This document shows, in pieces, positions 26,601 to 33,665 of a stretch of 64,000 bases of DNA. The stretch spans positions 1 through 64,000 of the forward strand of contig JASLMV010000006.1 in assembly GCA_030746435.1 (NCBI GenBank). The letters run 5' to 3'. A model generated the notes under the pieces. The model did no database searches, had not been told where the DNA came from, and saw nothing but the letters and a program-made list of their open reading frames with translations. Positions within the stretch are counted from its first letter, which is position 1. Each line of letters opens with the position of its first letter. Source of the DNA: Gammaproteobacteria bacterium. GTDB taxonomy: Bacteria > Pseudomonadota > Gammaproteobacteria > Steroidobacterales > GCA-2729495. A program made the translations under genes and the position numbers.

Positions 26601-26763
26601 CGCCCTCCAGCGTGACCTCGACATAGATAAAGGGAATATCGATTTCAGGCTCGGATTCCTTGGGTATGGAAATATAGGAAATAATGCCGGCCCCGAAGAT
26701 CACCATAAAGGCAATCATAATTGTCCGGCTGCGGCTCGTAGCCGTTTCGATGATGCTTATCAT
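23611..26763 (-). CDS. RND efflux transporter, permease subunit
   Basis: Proton-driven inner-membrane pump of the AcrB/MexB superfamily, working as a trimer with a periplasmic adaptor and an outer-membrane channel. At 1050 residues it has the usual two repeats: TM1, a large periplasmic porter loop, TM2-6, then the same again. Aspartate in MAVGMLVDGAIVVTELADRK (TM4) is the proton-relay region, and the C-terminal TM11 segment reads GIGAIALAGIVVNNNIVLIDT. It follows the adaptor gene with a one-base overlap (TAATG). No outer-membrane partner is adjacent, so a TolC-like protein from elsewhere is needed. The sequence resembles the uncharacterised heavy-metal/hydrophobe pumps more than AcrB itself; substrate unknown. 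Confidence 0.95.
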   Translation of the reverse strand: MISIIETATSRSRTIMIAFMVIFGAGIISYISIPKESEPEIDIPFIYVEVTLEGVSPEDSERLLVRPLEQELRTVEGLKEMVASGGENRATVTLEFEAEADVDKALTDVREKVDLAKAKLPTTAEEPRVMQVKFSRFDPMLVMLVGGNVPERTLHKISWDLKDRIEALTGVMEVSVVGTREELLEVIIDPLAIESYGLSPTDVLNFVDRNNRLVAAGSLEGEQGRFAVKVPGVIETPEDVLTLPIKVDQGRVVRFRDIASVRRTFKDTAGFARLNGTPAVAIEVVHRNKSNVVLTIEDVKALVSEAAQYWPPGVTLTYSRDKSYFIKKNISTLVNNVATAIILVFIVLIGILGIQNALLVGIAIPGSFCAAFFLLNLTGNTMNMVVLFAMIMAVGMLVDGAIVVTELADRKMAEGIHRRVAYTAAAQRMAWPIIASTGTTLVAFLPLIFWPGFTGKFLQFLPLTLMYTLTASLLMALVFVPTMGTVMGRPGLYNERIRHDLLAAETGDMYSIGGYTGKYIRFLDRALERPWRSLGIITLMLIGLFAAYTMFGKGIIMFPDIEPNSGSVDIRARGDLSVQEKDQIVRQVEERVYGVEGIDYIYVKSGASNRGSAPDLIGSLRLNLANWRTRRSSTEIIAEINERTADIGGIIIEPRMQMEGRQEGKPIDIELSSPNLEALKDAANKVRQALETIPGVINAEDTRPMPGIEWRLQVDRTEAARFGADVSLVGNIIQLVTTGIKVGEYRPDDADEEMDIRIRFPKDKRSLDRLGELRIPTQRGSVPISTFVSRDPANATRTIMRTDMRRTLLVQSDLDKGVFIAPVLEQLKAKLPALNIDPSVSFRFKGGARDQEETQAFLLKAFGLALAMMAMILVTQFNSLFQAFLILTAVVFSTGGVLLGLLVTNQAFSLVNCGIGAIALAGIVVNNNIVLIDTFNKVRETVSDTKEAILRTCAQRMRPVMLTTVTTVLGLMPMAMALNIDIIHREIYFGGPTTQWWKQMASTIAGGLVFATILTLVLTPSLLKIQANASERLRERRKRRKLKRQKTATA

Positions 26764-27884
26764 TAAAGCGCGGGGCCGGCGGCCACGGCAGTTTCGGTCG
26801 GACCTTCCACCGGATTGACGCGCTGGCCGGGATTTACATAGCCCTGGCCGACGGTAATTACGTCCGCGACTTCAGGCAGTCCCGAAACCCATACACCGTC
26901 GGTACCGGAACGTTCGATCGTTACCGGGACGAAGTTCGCACGCTGGAATTCATCGACGATGAAGATGCCGAGCTGGCCGTCGGAATCCAGCGTAAGCAGC
27001 GCAGGCGAAAGTTTTTGTGCAAGCGCTTCGCTGCCCTCGAGCTGCATTTCTGCGGTTACTCCGGCCGGGATCGTTCCGTCCGGGTTATCGATTTCCAGCT
27101 CCACGTTAAAGGTGCGTGTGGCTTCATCCGCCACGGGAGCCAGGTAGCGGACCCGGCCTTCCACCTGATGTCCGGTCACCAGGCTCGCCGTCGCAGATTC
27201 ACCCACCTGGATATGCGCAATTTCCTGCTCCGCCAGCGTGCCCGTCACAATTAAAGTGGTGTTGTCGACGAAGGTAGCTACCGGGTCTCCCGAGCGCACA
27301 AAATCACCAATTTCTACTTCACGTTCCTGCAGGAGGCCATTGAACGGTGCCCTGATGATCATGTTGTCCAGGTCCAGTTCGGCCCTCACCAGTTCGGCTT
27401 TGGCAGCTTCGAGTTTTGCCAGTGTTTCGGCAATCTGGGTGTCGGACACGTAGCCTTCTTCCTTAAGGCTTTTCTGGGCGTCATAGGATGTCCGGTGTTC
27501 ATGCACGCTGGCTTTGGATTGCTCGACCCGGGCGCGCCGGTCCCGCAGGTCGAGGCGAATGATTACGGCGCCTGCTGGAACGTGCTTGCCACGAACGGCT
27601 TCAATAGCCTCAACCCGGCCTTCTGTCTCCGCGCTGATTTCAACGGTTCTGGCCGGCGCTGTGCGGCCATACACACTCACAATTCGCGTGATGAGTTGTG
27701 CATGTAGCGTGGCGACCTGAACCTTCAGCTCGGCTCCGGCCTCGCCCGGCGCGCTGACCTCCGAAGTCGCTTTGGTTATTTCATGCTCTTCGAGCATGCC
27801 AGACAGCATCCACGCCGCGACAACCGAAGCTGCAATTACCGCAAGTATCCATGGCCGCTTTGCAATGGTCGCTTTTATATTCAT
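26763..27884 (-). CDS. RND efflux periplasmic adaptor subunit
   Basis: Membrane-fusion protein linking the RND pump to an outer-membrane channel. An N-terminal membrane anchor (PWILAVIAASVVAAWMLSG) is followed by a lipoyl/barrel-sandwich half, an alpha-hairpin (RVEQSKASVHEHRTSYDAQKS), and beta-barrel and membrane-proximal regions with MIIRAPFNGLLQEREVEIGDFV, the typical HlyD-family segment. It has 373 residues. No lipobox cysteine is evident. It starts 17 bases after the PadR stop and overlaps the permease by one base, so PadR-adaptor-permease form an operon. Confidence 0.93.
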   Translation of the reverse strand: MNIKATIAKRPWILAVIAASVVAAWMLSGMLEEHEITKATSEVSAPGEAGAELKVQVATLHAQLITRIVSVYGRTAPARTVEISAETEGRVEAIEAVRGKHVPAGAVIIRLDLRDRRARVEQSKASVHEHRTSYDAQKSLKEEGYVSDTQIAETLAKLEAAKAELVRAELDLDNMIIRAPFNGLLQEREVEIGDFVRSGDPVATFVDNTTLIVTGTLAEQEIAHIQVGESATASLVTGHQVEGRVRYLAPVADEATRTFNVELEIDNPDGTIPAGVTAEMQLEGSEALAQKLSPALLTLDSDGQLGIFIVDEFQRANFVPVTIERSGTDGVWVSGLPEVADVITVGQGYVNPGQRVNPVEGPTETAVAAGPAL

Positions 27885-27901
27885 TAGTAGTGCGGTTCCT
27901 T

Positions 27902-28450
27902 TCAGCCGGTTGCGACCTTGATGTGCATATCCTTATCGTGATTATCTGAACCTATTAGCAAATGCCGATTGGATTCGATATATTTTGCTGCAGCCTCTGC
28001 GACGACCGCGCCAAACCCGGCGACAAAACTTGCACCTGGGGATTCGGTATCCATACATGCAGAAATATCTGCTATGGATTCGCGCAGCCTCTCGACACGG
28101 GCATCCAGCAAGTCTGCAAGGCGTTCGTCGTCGATGCGATCAGCAAAATAAATTGTTGCCAGGAACTCGGACCTCAATTTGTGCTGGGGGTCGGTTCTGT
28201 TCAATGCCTTAATAAAGGCCTGCTCACCGGCTTCTGTTATTCGATAGACTTTCCGATCCGGTTTCCCTATCTGGGGTATTTCGCGGCAACTAACGAGTCC
28301 GGCTTCCGCGAGGTCTGCAAGTGCCGGGTAAATTGAGCCATAACCGGCCGGGAAGAAATGCTTGAACGATGACTCGAAGGTTTTCTTCAGGTCATATCCG
28401 CAAGCTTCGTGTACCGTCAATAGTCCGAGACAAAGTGTTTTAACATCCAT
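27902..28450 (-). CDS. PadR family transcriptional regulator
   Basis: Cytoplasmic repressor with an N-terminal winged helix (residues about 1-85: MDVKTLCLGLLTVHEACGYDLKKTFE ... GSIYPALADLAEAGLVSC) and a C-terminal helical dimerisation region of the PadR_C type. PadR proteins usually repress detoxification or efflux genes and release DNA on ligand binding. Position at the head of the RND operon implies that it controls the pump and itself. A 12-bp perfect palindrome lies 18 bases before its start. The ribosome site is weak, which may keep its level low. Confidence 0.9.
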   Translation of the reverse strand: MDVKTLCLGLLTVHEACGYDLKKTFESSFKHFFPAGYGSIYPALADLAEAGLVSCREIPQIGKPDRKVYRITEAGEQAFIKALNRTDPQHKLRSEFLATIYFADRIDDERLADLLDARVERLRESIADISACMDTESPGASFVAGFGAVVAEAAAKYIESNRHLLIGSDNHDKDMHIKVATG

Positions 28451-28467
28451 AATATTTTTAAAAACAA

Positions 28468-28479
28468 TAACTTAAGTTA
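28468..28479 (-). promoter_or_regulatory. Candidate PadR operator (palindrome)
   Basis: TAACTTAAGTTA, a perfect 12-bp palindrome 18 bases upstream of the PadR start codon, in an AT-rich stretch well placed to block transcription of the padR-RND operon. It is a good candidate for autoregulation; binding is inferred. Confidence 0.5.
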
Positions 28480-28736
28480 ATGATCACCCTGATATATATC
28501 AATCCGAGCGTACTGAATGGTATGGGATTTCCGTACCCCCCATCTACCGAACCGGCCCCCGATGATGCGAATTAGCGGCGGGAGCCGCATGGGATAGCAC
28601 CGGTTTCGAGGCGTGCATACCCCAGTAATTCAACAACATACAGTCGATCTTCCGAGGATTCTCCGCACCCAGGTAACACCTTGTAACTTTTTGTAACTTC
28701 GTGCCTTCTGCACGTCTGCGTGCCCCGGGAAAGCAG

Positions 28737-28757
28737 CCTGCCGCGCAGGCAGGTTTT
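28737..28757 (+). terminator. Hairpin with T-run, plus orientation
   Basis: CCTGCC and GGCAGG arms around GCGCA, followed by TTTT on the plus strand. No plus-strand gene ends just before it, so it may only act as a barrier to transcription entering from the padR side. In the minus orientation, downstream of the diguanylate cyclase, it lacks a T-run. Confidence 0.3.
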
Positions 28758-28824
28758 CAGCGTGAAAAATGGAAACAGGCGAGTCCGCGAACGGCTGTTG
28801 CGGTTCCCGCGCGGTCAGATTCAA

Positions 28825-29925
28825 TCAGTATTGAGCAACAGGGGGACTGGTTATTTTTTGCGTCAGTTCGAAACGGTCGGTCGTGTCAAAATGTCGGCCG
28901 GCGGGGTTGCTGCACACGCGGTTGCGGCCGCCTTCTTTAGAGGAATAGCAGGCAGCATCCGCCGCTTTGAGCATGCTGGCTGCAGTATCGATACCGGTCC
29001 GGCCATAGGACACGCCGATGCTGGCGCTGATTCCGTAGGTACCGGCTTCATATTCGACCTGCATGTCCGCGATATCCCGACGGATTTCCTCTGCGATTTC
29101 GAGGGCTCGACTCTGCGGACAGCCGTCCAGGAGCAAAGCGAATTCATCGCCCCCGACTCTTGCGGCTGTGTCGCTTGAGCGGATGTACTGCACAAGGATT
29201 TCTGCAATACCTTTCAAAATAAGGTCACCTGCTGCGTGTCCACCTTCATCGTTTACCTCTTTGAAGAGATCGAGGTCGACAAATATCAGCGAGTATTCGT
29301 TGCCTTCGCGCCTGTTTTCGCTGGCCAGTTTTTCTAAGCGGCGGTTGAATTCACCGTGGTTCACCAGGTCTACCAGCGAGTCGTGTGTGGCACGGTAATG
29401 AAGGGCGCGAGTCAACCCCGCATTCCGCACCTGCAGATTAAGCACGTCCTCGATATTTTTCTGTGATTGCCGTGCAGAGCGAACCAGGATAAGCAGGAAG
29501 GCGCAGACCAGCGCGGCCATCAGGAGTCCTTCAGAATTCCCCATAGTCCAGACAGCTAGCGCGTACGGGACAAGTACCGGCACCGCAAAAGCCGGAAAAG
29601 CACCGCGCAGTGGCGAGTAGACGGATACGGCGCTGGCACATATGCCGCCCAGGATGAAGGTCATATAAGCCTGGTGCAATATTGAATCCGCGGGGAATAG
29701 AAAAGTCGGCAGTACACCCCAGATGCAACCCGACGCAAAAGCGCTCGCGACAAAGTACCCGTGCCAACCTTGATAGGAGTCCAAAGTCTGATCGGTCTGT
29801 GTGAACCGTTGCTGCATTACCAGTCGCAGCATCGTAATACCCGAAATTGCGCCGAGCCAGAGGATGAGGGTGCGATTGTCGGCAATGGGCCAGAACAGTG
29901 AAACAATAATAAACGCGCAGAACAC
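28825..29925 (-). CDS. Membrane-bound diguanylate cyclase (GGDEF)
   Basis: Makes cyclic di-GMP from two GTP. About five or six membrane segments occupy the N-terminal half, followed by a coiled linker and a GGDEF domain with the intact active-site motif VGGDEFALLLDG. The RxxD inhibitory site is not obvious upstream of the motif. The first ordinary start codon in frame is GTG 29925, but the frame stays open upstream and encodes a family-like stretch (QQLRIAFENSILSLTVS) preceding it, with no ATG, GTG or TTG back to the stop near 30124. The true N-terminus may therefore be longer, with a start in another frame beyond the 9-C tract at 30061. Monocistronic. Confidence 0.85.
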   Translation of the reverse strand: MFCAFIIVSLFWPIADNRTLILWLGAISGITMLRLVMQQRFTQTDQTLDSYQGWHGYFVASAFASGCIWGVLPTFLFPADSILHQAYMTFILGGICASAVSVYSPLRGAFPAFAVPVLVPYALAVWTMGNSEGLLMAALVCAFLLILVRSARQSQKNIEDVLNLQVRNAGLTRALHYRATHDSLVDLVNHGEFNRRLEKLASENRREGNEYSLIFVDLDLFKEVNDEGGHAAGDLILKGIAEILVQYIRSSDTAARVGGDEFALLLDGCPQSRALEIAEEIRRDIADMQVEYEAGTYGISASIGVSYGRTGIDTAASMLKAADAACYSSKEGGRNRVCSNPAGRHFDTTDRFELTQKITSPPVAQY

Positions 29926-30341
29926 GCTGACGGTAAGCGACAGAATGGAATTCTCAAACGCAATACGGAGCTGCTGACCACCCGCCCAGTTGGGGCTGTC
30001 GGCAACGTCTTTGAGCGCTATGATCTGAGTTTCGCCGTCCGTAATAATAACAATACTCCACCCCCCCCCGTACTGAGGGAGAATTGCTCCCGCAAAGGGT
30101 TTTCGGGCCTGTTTCCACTGCAGCTAATGTCGTCCAACGGCCGCTATATTTCTGTGACCAAAGACACAGATTATGGTTATCCACGTGTCGGATAACTGGC
30201 CAGAGAATACCGCCTGACTTTTGTTTAAGTAGGTTCCTGACGTTGAGCCTTATTGGTAGTATTGCGGCTGGCTCGGGAAGGGCCCCGTTAAAATCAGTGT
30301 TCGAGGCCGCATCTGTGGCGGCAAGGAAAAAGGACCACAAA
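29926..30341. other. Region between diguanylate cyclase and HiPIP with 9-C tract
   Basis: The left part (29926-30124) is open in the diguanylate cyclase frame and probably codes for its N-terminus. It contains nine consecutive C at 30061-30069 (nine G in the gene's sense). The right part (30125-30341) would hold the promoter of the HiPIP gene; no strong -35/-10 pair stands out. Confidence 0.45.
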
Positions 30342-30665
30342 ATGAGAGACAACCATCTGACCCGCAGGCGCTTCCTGCGTAATTTAGCCGTGGCCGCCCC
30401 GGCGGGATCCGTATTGATGATCGACCCGGCAATGGGACAGGATCTGCCCCGCCTGGCACTCGACGACCCACTGGCAGTAGGTCTGCAGTATGTGGAGGAC
30501 GCAGCTCAGTCCAAGGCCCCGAATTATAAGGCGGGCCAGACCTGTGATAATTGCCTGCAGATTCAGGGTAACGAAGGCGATGCCTGGCGGCCGTGTGCCA
30601 TCGTGCCCGGTAAGTCCGTTGCCGCAGCCGGCTGGTGTGCTGTCTGGGTCGCGAAACCGGCCTGA
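30342..30665 (+). CDS. High-potential iron-sulfur protein (HiPIP), Tat-exported
   Basis: Small periplasmic one-electron carrier with a [4Fe-4S] cluster. A Tat signal is visible at the N-terminus (TRRRFLRNLAVAAPAGSVLM). The four cluster cysteines are at 68, 71, 85 and 99 in the normal HiPIP spacing (C-x2-C-x13-C-x13-C), with the usual GWCAVW ending. ATG 30342 is chosen because AAGGA precedes it by nine bases and the Tat signal then starts properly. It has 107 residues. It is followed by a strong terminator. It probably feeds electrons to a terminal oxidase or a periplasmic reductase; the partner is not adjacent. Confidence 0.92.
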   Translation: MRDNHLTRRRFLRNLAVAAPAGSVLMIDPAMGQDLPRLALDDPLAVGLQYVEDAAQSKAPNYKAGQTCDNCLQIQGNEGDAWRPCAIVPGKSVAAAGWCAVWVAKPA

Positions 30666-30683
30666 TTACCCGCTATGCTCTGT

Positions 30684-30708
30684 CCGCTGGTGACTAGATC
30701 ACCAGCGG
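30684..30708 (+). terminator. Terminator between HiPIP and SirB2 genes
   Basis: Perfect 10-bp stem (CCGCTGGTGA with TCACCAGCGG) and a five-base loop, followed by ATTTCTT. It ends the HiPIP transcript; the stop codon of the converging SirB2 gene falls in the loop, so it may serve both directions. Confidence 0.75.
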
Positions 30709-31083
30709 ATTTCTTGTTGCGGCAACGAGTACCACGTAGCTGAAGCACAGCAGTGCGCCGACAAAGGCACGAATGCGTATTTGCCGGGTCCGTCCATAGG
30801 AAAGGGCAATAGCGCCCAGTACGATATAGGCAAGCAAGCCCAGCATTTTGGCCGTCAGCCACCCGTTTACCAACGGGTACTGTTCGACAAATGTGGCGGT
30901 CCACACTGCGCTGATCAGCAGGATGGTGTCGTTCACATGGGGCAATATGCGCACGGGCAACGCCTTGAGTAACGGCGATCCCTTTAGCATCCAGATGCCG
31001 CGCAGCACGAAACCGCAAATCGTTACCGTTATTGTGATCAGATGAACTGTTCTCACGATGATAAAAAGCTGGGCGTCAGGCAT
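30694..31083 (-). CDS. SirB2 family membrane protein
   Basis: Small integral membrane protein of the SirB2 (invasion gene expression up-regulator) family, whose biochemical role is unknown. Four hydrophobic segments are visible in 129 residues (FIIVRTVHLITITVTICGFVLRG; ILPHVNDTILLISAVWTATFV; MLGLLAYIVLGAIALSYGR; FVGALLCFSYVVLVAATRN). Conserved His (VHLI, PHVND) might bind a metal or haem. It is convergent with the HiPIP gene and divergent from mobB, 74 bases away. Confidence 0.85.
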   Translation of the reverse strand: MPDAQLFIIVRTVHLITITVTICGFVLRGIWMLKGSPLLKALPVRILPHVNDTILLISAVWTATFVEQYPLVNGWLTAKMLGLLAYIVLGAIALSYGRTRQIRIRAFVGALLCFSYVVLVAATRNPLVI

Positions 31084-31157
31084 GGTGTTCCTCGATAATT
31101 AGCGGCTTGCGGATTGTTACAGAAATATGCCGACCATAGAAATAATTCCGGACGATC

Positions 31158-31658
31158 ATGAAGATTTTTGGCATCGCAGGTTTTAAAAATGTGGGCAAGA
31201 CCACGCTGATCGTCGACCTTATCAGGGTGCTGCGGGCCAGGGGTCTGCGCGTGGCGACGATTAAGCACGCCCATCACGAATTTGATATAGATCACCCCGA
31301 TAAAGACAGCTTTAAGCATCGCGAGGCCGGGGCAGAGGAGGTCATCGTGTCCTCAAGCCGGCGCTGGGCCCATATACGAGAGTTGGGTGCAGGCGAGGAG
31401 CCTGGCCTGCAGGAATTGCTCGGGCACCTGGCTGACGTAGATCTGGCCCTGGTAGAAGGTTACAAGCATGGTGATCATCCAAAGCTCGAGCTACGCCGTG
31501 CCGGCATCGATGCGCATAAGCTCGCCGAGCTGGACGAAAATATCGTGGCGATTGTTAGCGACGAAGAACTCCGTGATGAAGTTGTTGCGGTGATCGACAG
31601 GGCGGATATCGAGGCGATTGCCGATTCCGTTACTGCAAACGCTGTCGACGTGCAGTGA
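31158..31658 (+). CDS. mobB: Molybdopterin-guanine dinucleotide biosynthesis protein B
   Basis: GTP-binding adaptor that assists MobA in attaching GMP to molybdopterin for DMSO-reductase-family enzymes. The Walker A motif GFKNVGKTTL is at residues about 8-17; KHAHHEFDIDHPDKDS and ALVEGYKHGDHPKLEL are family signatures. It has 166 residues, as usual. It stands alone between divergent sirB2 and the convergent oxygenase gene, two bases from the latter's stop. Together with moeA at 47385 and the molybdoenzyme parts at 49076-50801 it shows that the organism makes MGD cofactor. Confidence 0.93.
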   Translation: MKIFGIAGFKNVGKTTLIVDLIRVLRARGLRVATIKHAHHEFDIDHPDKDSFKHREAGAEEVIVSSSRRWAHIRELGAGEEPGLQELLGHLADVDLALVEGYKHGDHPKLELRRAGIDAHKLAELDENIVAIVSDEELRDEVVAVIDRADIEAIADSVTANAVDVQ

Positions 31659-31659
31659 T

Positions 31660-32340
31660 TCAGGACTGGACGCTGTCGTCCTCTTTCGGGACCACGAAGG
31701 CCTGCAGCGAAATACGTTCTACCGCGAGCTTCGAGCTGTAAGTCACCTTGTGATAGACAGTATGCTTGTTGATGACGAGCCGATTGGCGATCGGTGAGAC
31801 AGCGTGTCCGATACCCCTTAGCCTGTCTTCTTTTGATTCGTAATAAATCAGGTCGCCAAACCAGTTGGGTTTCCAGACATCGTTTAAATAGAATGTTATG
31901 GCTGTATGCGTGTGGGCATCGCTGTGTTCGCCTATGCCGGAACTTGGCTGCCATCGATAGACACCGAGCAGGATACTGGCGTCATCATCCACCAGATCCA
32001 ATTCCCGTACCCGGTCCACAAAGAGCTGCGCTTCCGGCGGCAAGTCATCGTCGTCTGTCAGCCACATGCGGCTCATGAGGCATTCGCCAAAATCGAGTGT
32101 TATATAGACACTCCAGTCCCTGTCTTCACGTGTGACATCGGTGGGCAGGCTAAGCGCCCAGTGCTGGACTTTCAGGAACTCTTCGGGACTAAGGAAGTCG
32201 TCGAACAGGACAGGGGTCCTGCCGGTGTCGCTGCTCTCCTGGGCCTCGCCTGAGCCACCCAGAATAAGGCGCTTTAGCATTTTCCTGGCAGGGGCGGGCA
32301 CAAAAGATTTCAGCCCTGATCCGGTATTACTCATTGACAC
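31660..32340 (-). CDS. 2-oxoglutarate/Fe(II) oxygenase family protein
   Basis: Non-haem iron dioxygenase-like protein, related to prolyl-hydroxylase-type bacterial proteins. The iron triad is recognisable: His-x-Asp in GEHSDAHTHTAITFYLND, and the distal His in the HTVYHKVTYSSK region, with an Arg (NRLVI or ERISL) positioned to bind 2-oxoglutarate. It has about 226 residues. GTG 32340 has GAGG five bases upstream; ATG 32334 is an alternative. It stands alone, facing away from the acyltransferase gene. The substrate (protein residue or small molecule) is unknown. Confidence 0.75.
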   Translation of the reverse strand: MSMSNTGSGLKSFVPAPARKMLKRLILGGSGEAQESSDTGRTPVLFDDFLSPEEFLKVQHWALSLPTDVTREDRDWSVYITLDFGECLMSRMWLTDDDDLPPEAQLFVDRVRELDLVDDDASILLGVYRWQPSSGIGEHSDAHTHTAITFYLNDVWKPNWFGDLIYYESKEDRLRGIGHAVSPIANRLVINKHTVYHKVTYSSKLAVERISLQAFVVPKEDDSVQS

Positions 32341-32529
32341 TCAAACCTCGAATTAGGAGACGACAATATACCAGAGTGGGGCAGGCAGTAGTTGTCGGTG
32401 CTTTTACGTATATTGGCAATTAGCCGTATTCCGGGCGAAAGTCTGGCAGACATTAGGGGATGTGACCCGGGTTGCAGTGTCTGACCGGCGGTGTGCTATT
32501 TTTTGCCTGTGTATTGATCCGAGCGGATT

Positions 32530-33561
32530 ATGTTTGGTAGCTACAGAACTATTCTGGCGCTGTTAGTGTTGTGCATGCACCTCTTTGAGCTGCCAATGCT
32601 CGGTAGCTATGCGGTGTTCGCATTTTATATTCTTAGCGGTTACCTGATGACGCTGATCATGCACGGTACGTATGGGTACACGTGGGTCGGGTTGAAGAAA
32701 TATGCGATTAACCGCTTCCTGCGGCTGTATCCAATGTACTTCGCAGTGCTGTTCTTTGCGATCGCACTCGTGTGGGCGCTGCCCGATATCTGGGTCATCC
32801 GGTATTTCAAAGTCCTGTACATACCAGAGGATCTGGAAGGCTGGTTTGCGAACCTGACCTTCATTTTTCCCATGTTTAACCCGGCGTACTACGAACCGCG
32901 CCTGGTTCCCACGACCTGGGCACTCACGGTTGAAATGTTTAACTATTTCCTCGTGGCCATCGGGTTTTCCCGTACGGCGAAAGCCAGCTTTATCTGGCTG
33001 GGGCTGAGCCTGGTTTACGTTGGCTGGACCTTTGCCAACGGCCTGAACTATGAGTGGCGTTACCACACGATTTTTGCCGGCTGTTTGCCGTTTGCCGTGG
33101 GTTCGCTCATCTATCATTATCGTGACAGCCGGTTGGGTGATTACCTGGGTGACAAGTACCTCGTGATCCTGCCCATTGCGTTCTTTGCCAACGCCTATGT
33201 CGCCCATCGGGTCGATGCCCTGTTTGCGGTGTGCTGGTATATCAACGTGGTCCTGAACGCAGCGTTCATCTTCAAGCTGCTCGGCATGGGCCGTTCGAGT
33301 CCTTATCGCAAGCTGGACACTGCGATCGGCAAGTACAGCTATCCCATCTATCTCCTGCACTGGCCGGTTGGGTTGATCGTCTGTTACACGCTGTGGGATC
33401 GGCCGGCTACAGGTGCCTATTTTTCGATTACCTCGAGCCACTCGCTTATATCGGGCGCAGTATCTTTACTGGTAGTTTTTGCGCTGTCGTTCGTCCTTAT
33501 CAAACTGATAGATGAGAAGGTCGATAAGGTACGCGCTTCGGTAAAACTGCGCAAAAGCTGA
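32530..33561 (+). CDS. Acyltransferase family 3 membrane protein
   Basis: Multi-span inner-membrane O-acyltransferase (OafA/NodX superfamily) that decorates sugars of surface glycans with acetyl or other acyl groups. About ten spans. The family's catalytic-loop region near the N-terminus is present but short: VLCMHLFELPMLGSYAVFAFYILSGYLM, followed by NRFLRLYPMYF, the classic R-x-x-R-x-x-P motif. It has 343 residues. No SGNH domain is attached. It stands alone, so its glycan target, perhaps the polymer of the upstream cluster, is inference. Confidence 0.88.
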   Translation: MFGSYRTILALLVLCMHLFELPMLGSYAVFAFYILSGYLMTLIMHGTYGYTWVGLKKYAINRFLRLYPMYFAVLFFAIALVWALPDIWVIRYFKVLYIPEDLEGWFANLTFIFPMFNPAYYEPRLVPTTWALTVEMFNYFLVAIGFSRTAKASFIWLGLSLVYVGWTFANGLNYEWRYHTIFAGCLPFAVGSLIYHYRDSRLGDYLGDKYLVILPIAFFANAYVAHRVDALFAVCWYINVVLNAAFIFKLLGMGRSSPYRKLDTAIGKYSYPIYLLHWPVGLIVCYTLWDRPATGAYFSITSSHSLISGAVSLLVVFALSFVLIKLIDEKVDKVRASVKLRKS

Positions 33562-33665
33562 CGTCTTCTCCTGCCGCAAATCCGGACAGCGGTTTCCGGC
33601 TACCTTATGTGGACGAGGCAACACAGGTCGGTTACCCTGCGCAACTCTTACGGAGGTTAGGACAG

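Larger units (their letters stand above)
28451..28824. other. 374-bp intergenic region between diguanylate cyclase and padR
   Basis: Holds the padR promoter region with its palindrome, a pair of direct repeats TTGTAACTT at 28681-28689 and 28691-28699 (exactly 10 bp apart), and a hairpin at 28737-28757. No convincing gene was found; the short frames in it lack ribosome sites. Confidence 0.4.

Noticed and set aside
28720-29178. Plus-strand frame overlapping the diguanylate cyclase 3' end
   Set aside because: It lies opposite the GGDEF domain and lacks any family likeness.
29954-30352. Minus-strand frame of 132 codons overlapping the cyclase 5' region and HiPIP start
   Set aside because: It is in a different frame from the cyclase, its amino-acid makeup is unlike a protein family, and it covers the HiPIP start and signal. 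The cyclase frame is the better reading of 29926-30124.
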